From the NCBI GenBank assembly GCA_025350285.1, contig JANXYE010000193.1, forward strand, positions 1 to 7,045: DNA of 7,045 bases, in the 5' to 3' direction. Source of the DNA: Chloroflexota bacterium (GTDB taxonomy: Bacteria > Chloroflexota > Dehalococcoidia > Tepidiformales > Tepidiformaceae). The first letter of the stretch is position 1; each line of letters opens with the position of its first letter. The translations under genes and the position numbers were made by a program. The notes under the pieces are model-generated. The model searched no databases. It was not told where the DNA came from and saw nothing but the letters and a program-made list of their open reading frames with translations. Of the stretch, positions 6,312-7,045 are shown in pieces.

Positions 6312-6632
6312 ATGATCGCGGCACTCGGAATCATCCTCATCGCGGCGGGGGCCATCCTCGCCTTCGCGACGACAATCTCGTCGTCCACCATCGACCCTGT
6401 GGCCGTCGGTTGGATACTGATGACCGTCGGCGCCATCGCCTTGCTTGTGTGGTTCGCCATGCTCGCCAGCTTCGCCCCCTTCAGCACGACGCGCACGGTC
6501 AGCCGGGAGGCGCCGCTGGAACGCCATACCGTTATCCGCGAAGCTCCAGTCGAACGCCGCACCGTTATCCGCGAAGAGCCGCTCGAACGGCAGACCATCG
6601 TGCGCGAAGACCCGGTGGATCGGCGCCTCTAG
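6312..6632 (+). CDS. DUF6458-like membrane protein with 11-residue repeat tail
   Basis: A 106-residue protein. Residues 1-54 form two membrane helices with the pattern IILIAAGAILAFATTI-SSSTIDPVAVGWILMTVGAIALLV, which matches what I recall of the DUF6458 family, common in high-GC bacteria and of unknown function. From residue 65 the tail is four copies of RExPxERxTVI (the last partial), strongly charged with alternating Arg and Glu and probably cytosolic. The start is ATG 6312, with a purine-rich AGGAAGAG about six bases before it. It lies 25 bases upstream of the GlsB/YeaQ-like gene, so the two form a likely operon. The helix part resembles the 67-residue protein at 1247-1450, which lacks the repeat tail. 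Confidence 0.85.
   Translation: MIAALGIILIAAGAILAFATTISSSTIDPVAVGWILMTVGAIALLVWFAMLASFAPFSTTRTVSREAPLERHTVIREAPVERRTVIREEPLERQTIVREDPVDRRL
6504..6629 (+). repeat. 33-base coding tandem repeat, 3.8 copies
   Basis: Units at 6504-6536, 6537-6569, 6570-6602 and partial 6603-6629 encode REAPLERHTVI, REAPVERRTVI, REEPLERQTIV and REDPVDRRL. Units 2 and 3 share most of their bases. The protein pattern is better kept than the third codon positions, which suggests selection on the charged repeat. Confidence 0.9.
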
Positions 6633-6657
6633 CGCTCAACACCAGGAGGAGACGGCT

Positions 6658-6936
6658 ATGACACTCACTGGACTCATCATCCTGCTCGTCGTCGCCGCCC
6701 TTTGCGGAATAGCCGGCCAATTGTTGGCCGGCTATTCCCTTGGTGGCCTGGTGATTTCGGTCGTTGTCGGCTTCGCCGGCGCCTGGCTCGGCGTCTGGAT
6801 CGCGCGGACCTTCGACCTGCCGCGCTTCATCACGATGGATATCGACGGCAGGAGCTTCCCGATTGTTTGGTCGGTCGCCGGCTCCGCCCTCCTCGCGGCC
6901 GCCGTCGGACTCTTGCGCCGCCCACGCTCTAGCTAG
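6658..6936 (+). CDS. GlsB/YeaQ/YmgE-like small membrane protein
   Basis: A 92-residue protein with three membrane helices (about 4-20, 27-49 and 66-86). The glycine-rich core, CGIAGQLLAGYSLGGLVISVVVGFAGAWLGVWIAR, follows the G-x-x-AG-x-L...GG...GxxGAxxG pattern of the transglycosylase-associated family (GlsB, YeaQ, YmgE), whose members are stress-linked inner-membrane proteins of uncertain mechanism. The loop DLPRFITMDIDGRSFPIVWS before helix 3 is longer than in the short E. coli forms and suggests a longer subfamily. The start is ATG 6658 with AGGAGG eight bases before it (6644-6649). It is the second gene of an operon with the DUF6458-like gene. Two oddities: a perfect 15-base inverted repeat in codons 17-27, and a C-terminus that lies in the large palindrome at the window end. 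Confidence 0.85.
   Translation: MTLTGLIILLVVAALCGIAGQLLAGYSLGGLVISVVVGFAGAWLGVWIARTFDLPRFITMDIDGRSFPIVWSVAGSALLAAAVGLLRRPRSS
6706..6738 (+). repeat. Perfect 15-base inverted repeat inside a coding region
   Basis: GGAATAGCCGGCCAA (6706-6720) and TTGGCCGGCTATTCC (6724-6738) are exact reverse complements with a TTG spacer. They encode Gly17 to Ser27 of the GlsB/YeaQ-like protein. The mRNA could form a very stable hairpin about 50 bases after the start codon. Confidence 0.95.
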
Positions 6937-7045
6937 GCCCGTCGCCCGTTGACAATCGAAAGGGCCCTGTTGCATGCAACAGGGCCCTTTCGATTGTCAA
7001 CGGGCGACGGGCCTAGCTAGAGCGTGGGCGGCGCAAGAGTCCGAC
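6904..7045. repeat. 142-base perfect palindrome without loop
   Basis: Every base from 6904 to 6974 is matched by its complement from 7045 back to 6975, with the centre at TGCA/TGCA. The right arm (7013-7045) repeats the last 33 coding bases of the preceding gene in antisense. The symmetry reaches the last base given, so it may continue outside. It is either a fold-back artefact at a contig end or a true large inverted repeat. Confidence 0.98.
6958..6991 (+). terminator. Probable terminator core of the last operon
   Basis: GAAAGGGCCCTGTTGCA paired with its exact complement, starting 21 bases after the stop at 6936 and ending CCCTTTCG, has the position and A/T-flanked GC stem of an intrinsic terminator. 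As given it has no unpaired loop, though four central bases would open. Confidence is reduced because it sits at the centre of the suspicious palindrome. Confidence 0.5.

Noticed and set aside
6028..6324. Upstream extension of the CsbD-like gene to 6324
   Set aside because: The extra 99 residues are Arg/Cys/Pro-rich and unlike CsbD, and ATG 6027 has its own GGGAG site and yields the normal family length.
6949..6954. TTGACA, a perfect -35 box, in the final palindrome
   Set aside because: There is no -10 box at 16-18 bases, and its mirror copy follows from the palindrome itself.

Overview
The window is GC-rich bacterial DNA with mostly clear Shine-Dalgarno sites (a near-perfect one at 1503-1510). 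It carries two sensor histidine kinases and seven small genes, most of them for membrane or stress proteins. I see no rRNA, tRNA, CRISPR array, insertion sequence or phage gene. The gene mix (CHASE3 kinase, multi-PAS kinase, DUF6458-like proteins, CsbD-like protein, GlsB/YeaQ-type membrane protein, a CxxC mini-protein) suits a high-GC, probably uncultivated lineage. My best guess is Chloroflexota, or failing that Actinomycetota. This rests on recalled family resemblance only.

Layout. 1-1089 (minus): 5' part of a CHASE3 sensor kinase whose ATPase end lies beyond the left edge. 1247-1450 and 1518-1586 (plus): two small membrane proteins of 67 and 22 residues, the second behind an excellent ribosome-binding site, followed by a strong hairpin at 1613-1653. 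1677-4721 (minus): a cytosolic histidine kinase of 1014 residues with six PAS domains, three of which are a recent tandem triplication visible in the DNA. 4722-4943: divergent promoter region. 4944-5114 and 5144-5734 (plus): a likely two-gene operon for a 56-residue CxxC protein and a 196-residue membrane-anchored protein of a conserved uncharacterised type. 5773-5803: hairpin terminator shared with the convergent CsbD-like gene at 5827-6027 (minus). 6028-6311: a 284-base divergent intergenic region with repeated GTNACGCC sites and no gene I can support. 6312-6632 and 6658-6936 (plus): a likely operon for a DUF6458-like protein with an 11-residue repeat tail and a GlsB/YeaQ-like membrane protein.

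The window ends in a perfect, loopless palindrome of 142 bases (6904-7045) that turns back into the last 33 coding bases of the final gene. Its core may be a real terminator. The full-length symmetry at the very edge looks more like an assembly fold-back than biology.

Taken together, the window reads as an envelope or general stress neighbourhood: two sensors without a visible response regulator, interleaved with tiny membrane proteins of stress-associated families. The functional link between sensors and small proteins is inferred from position only.
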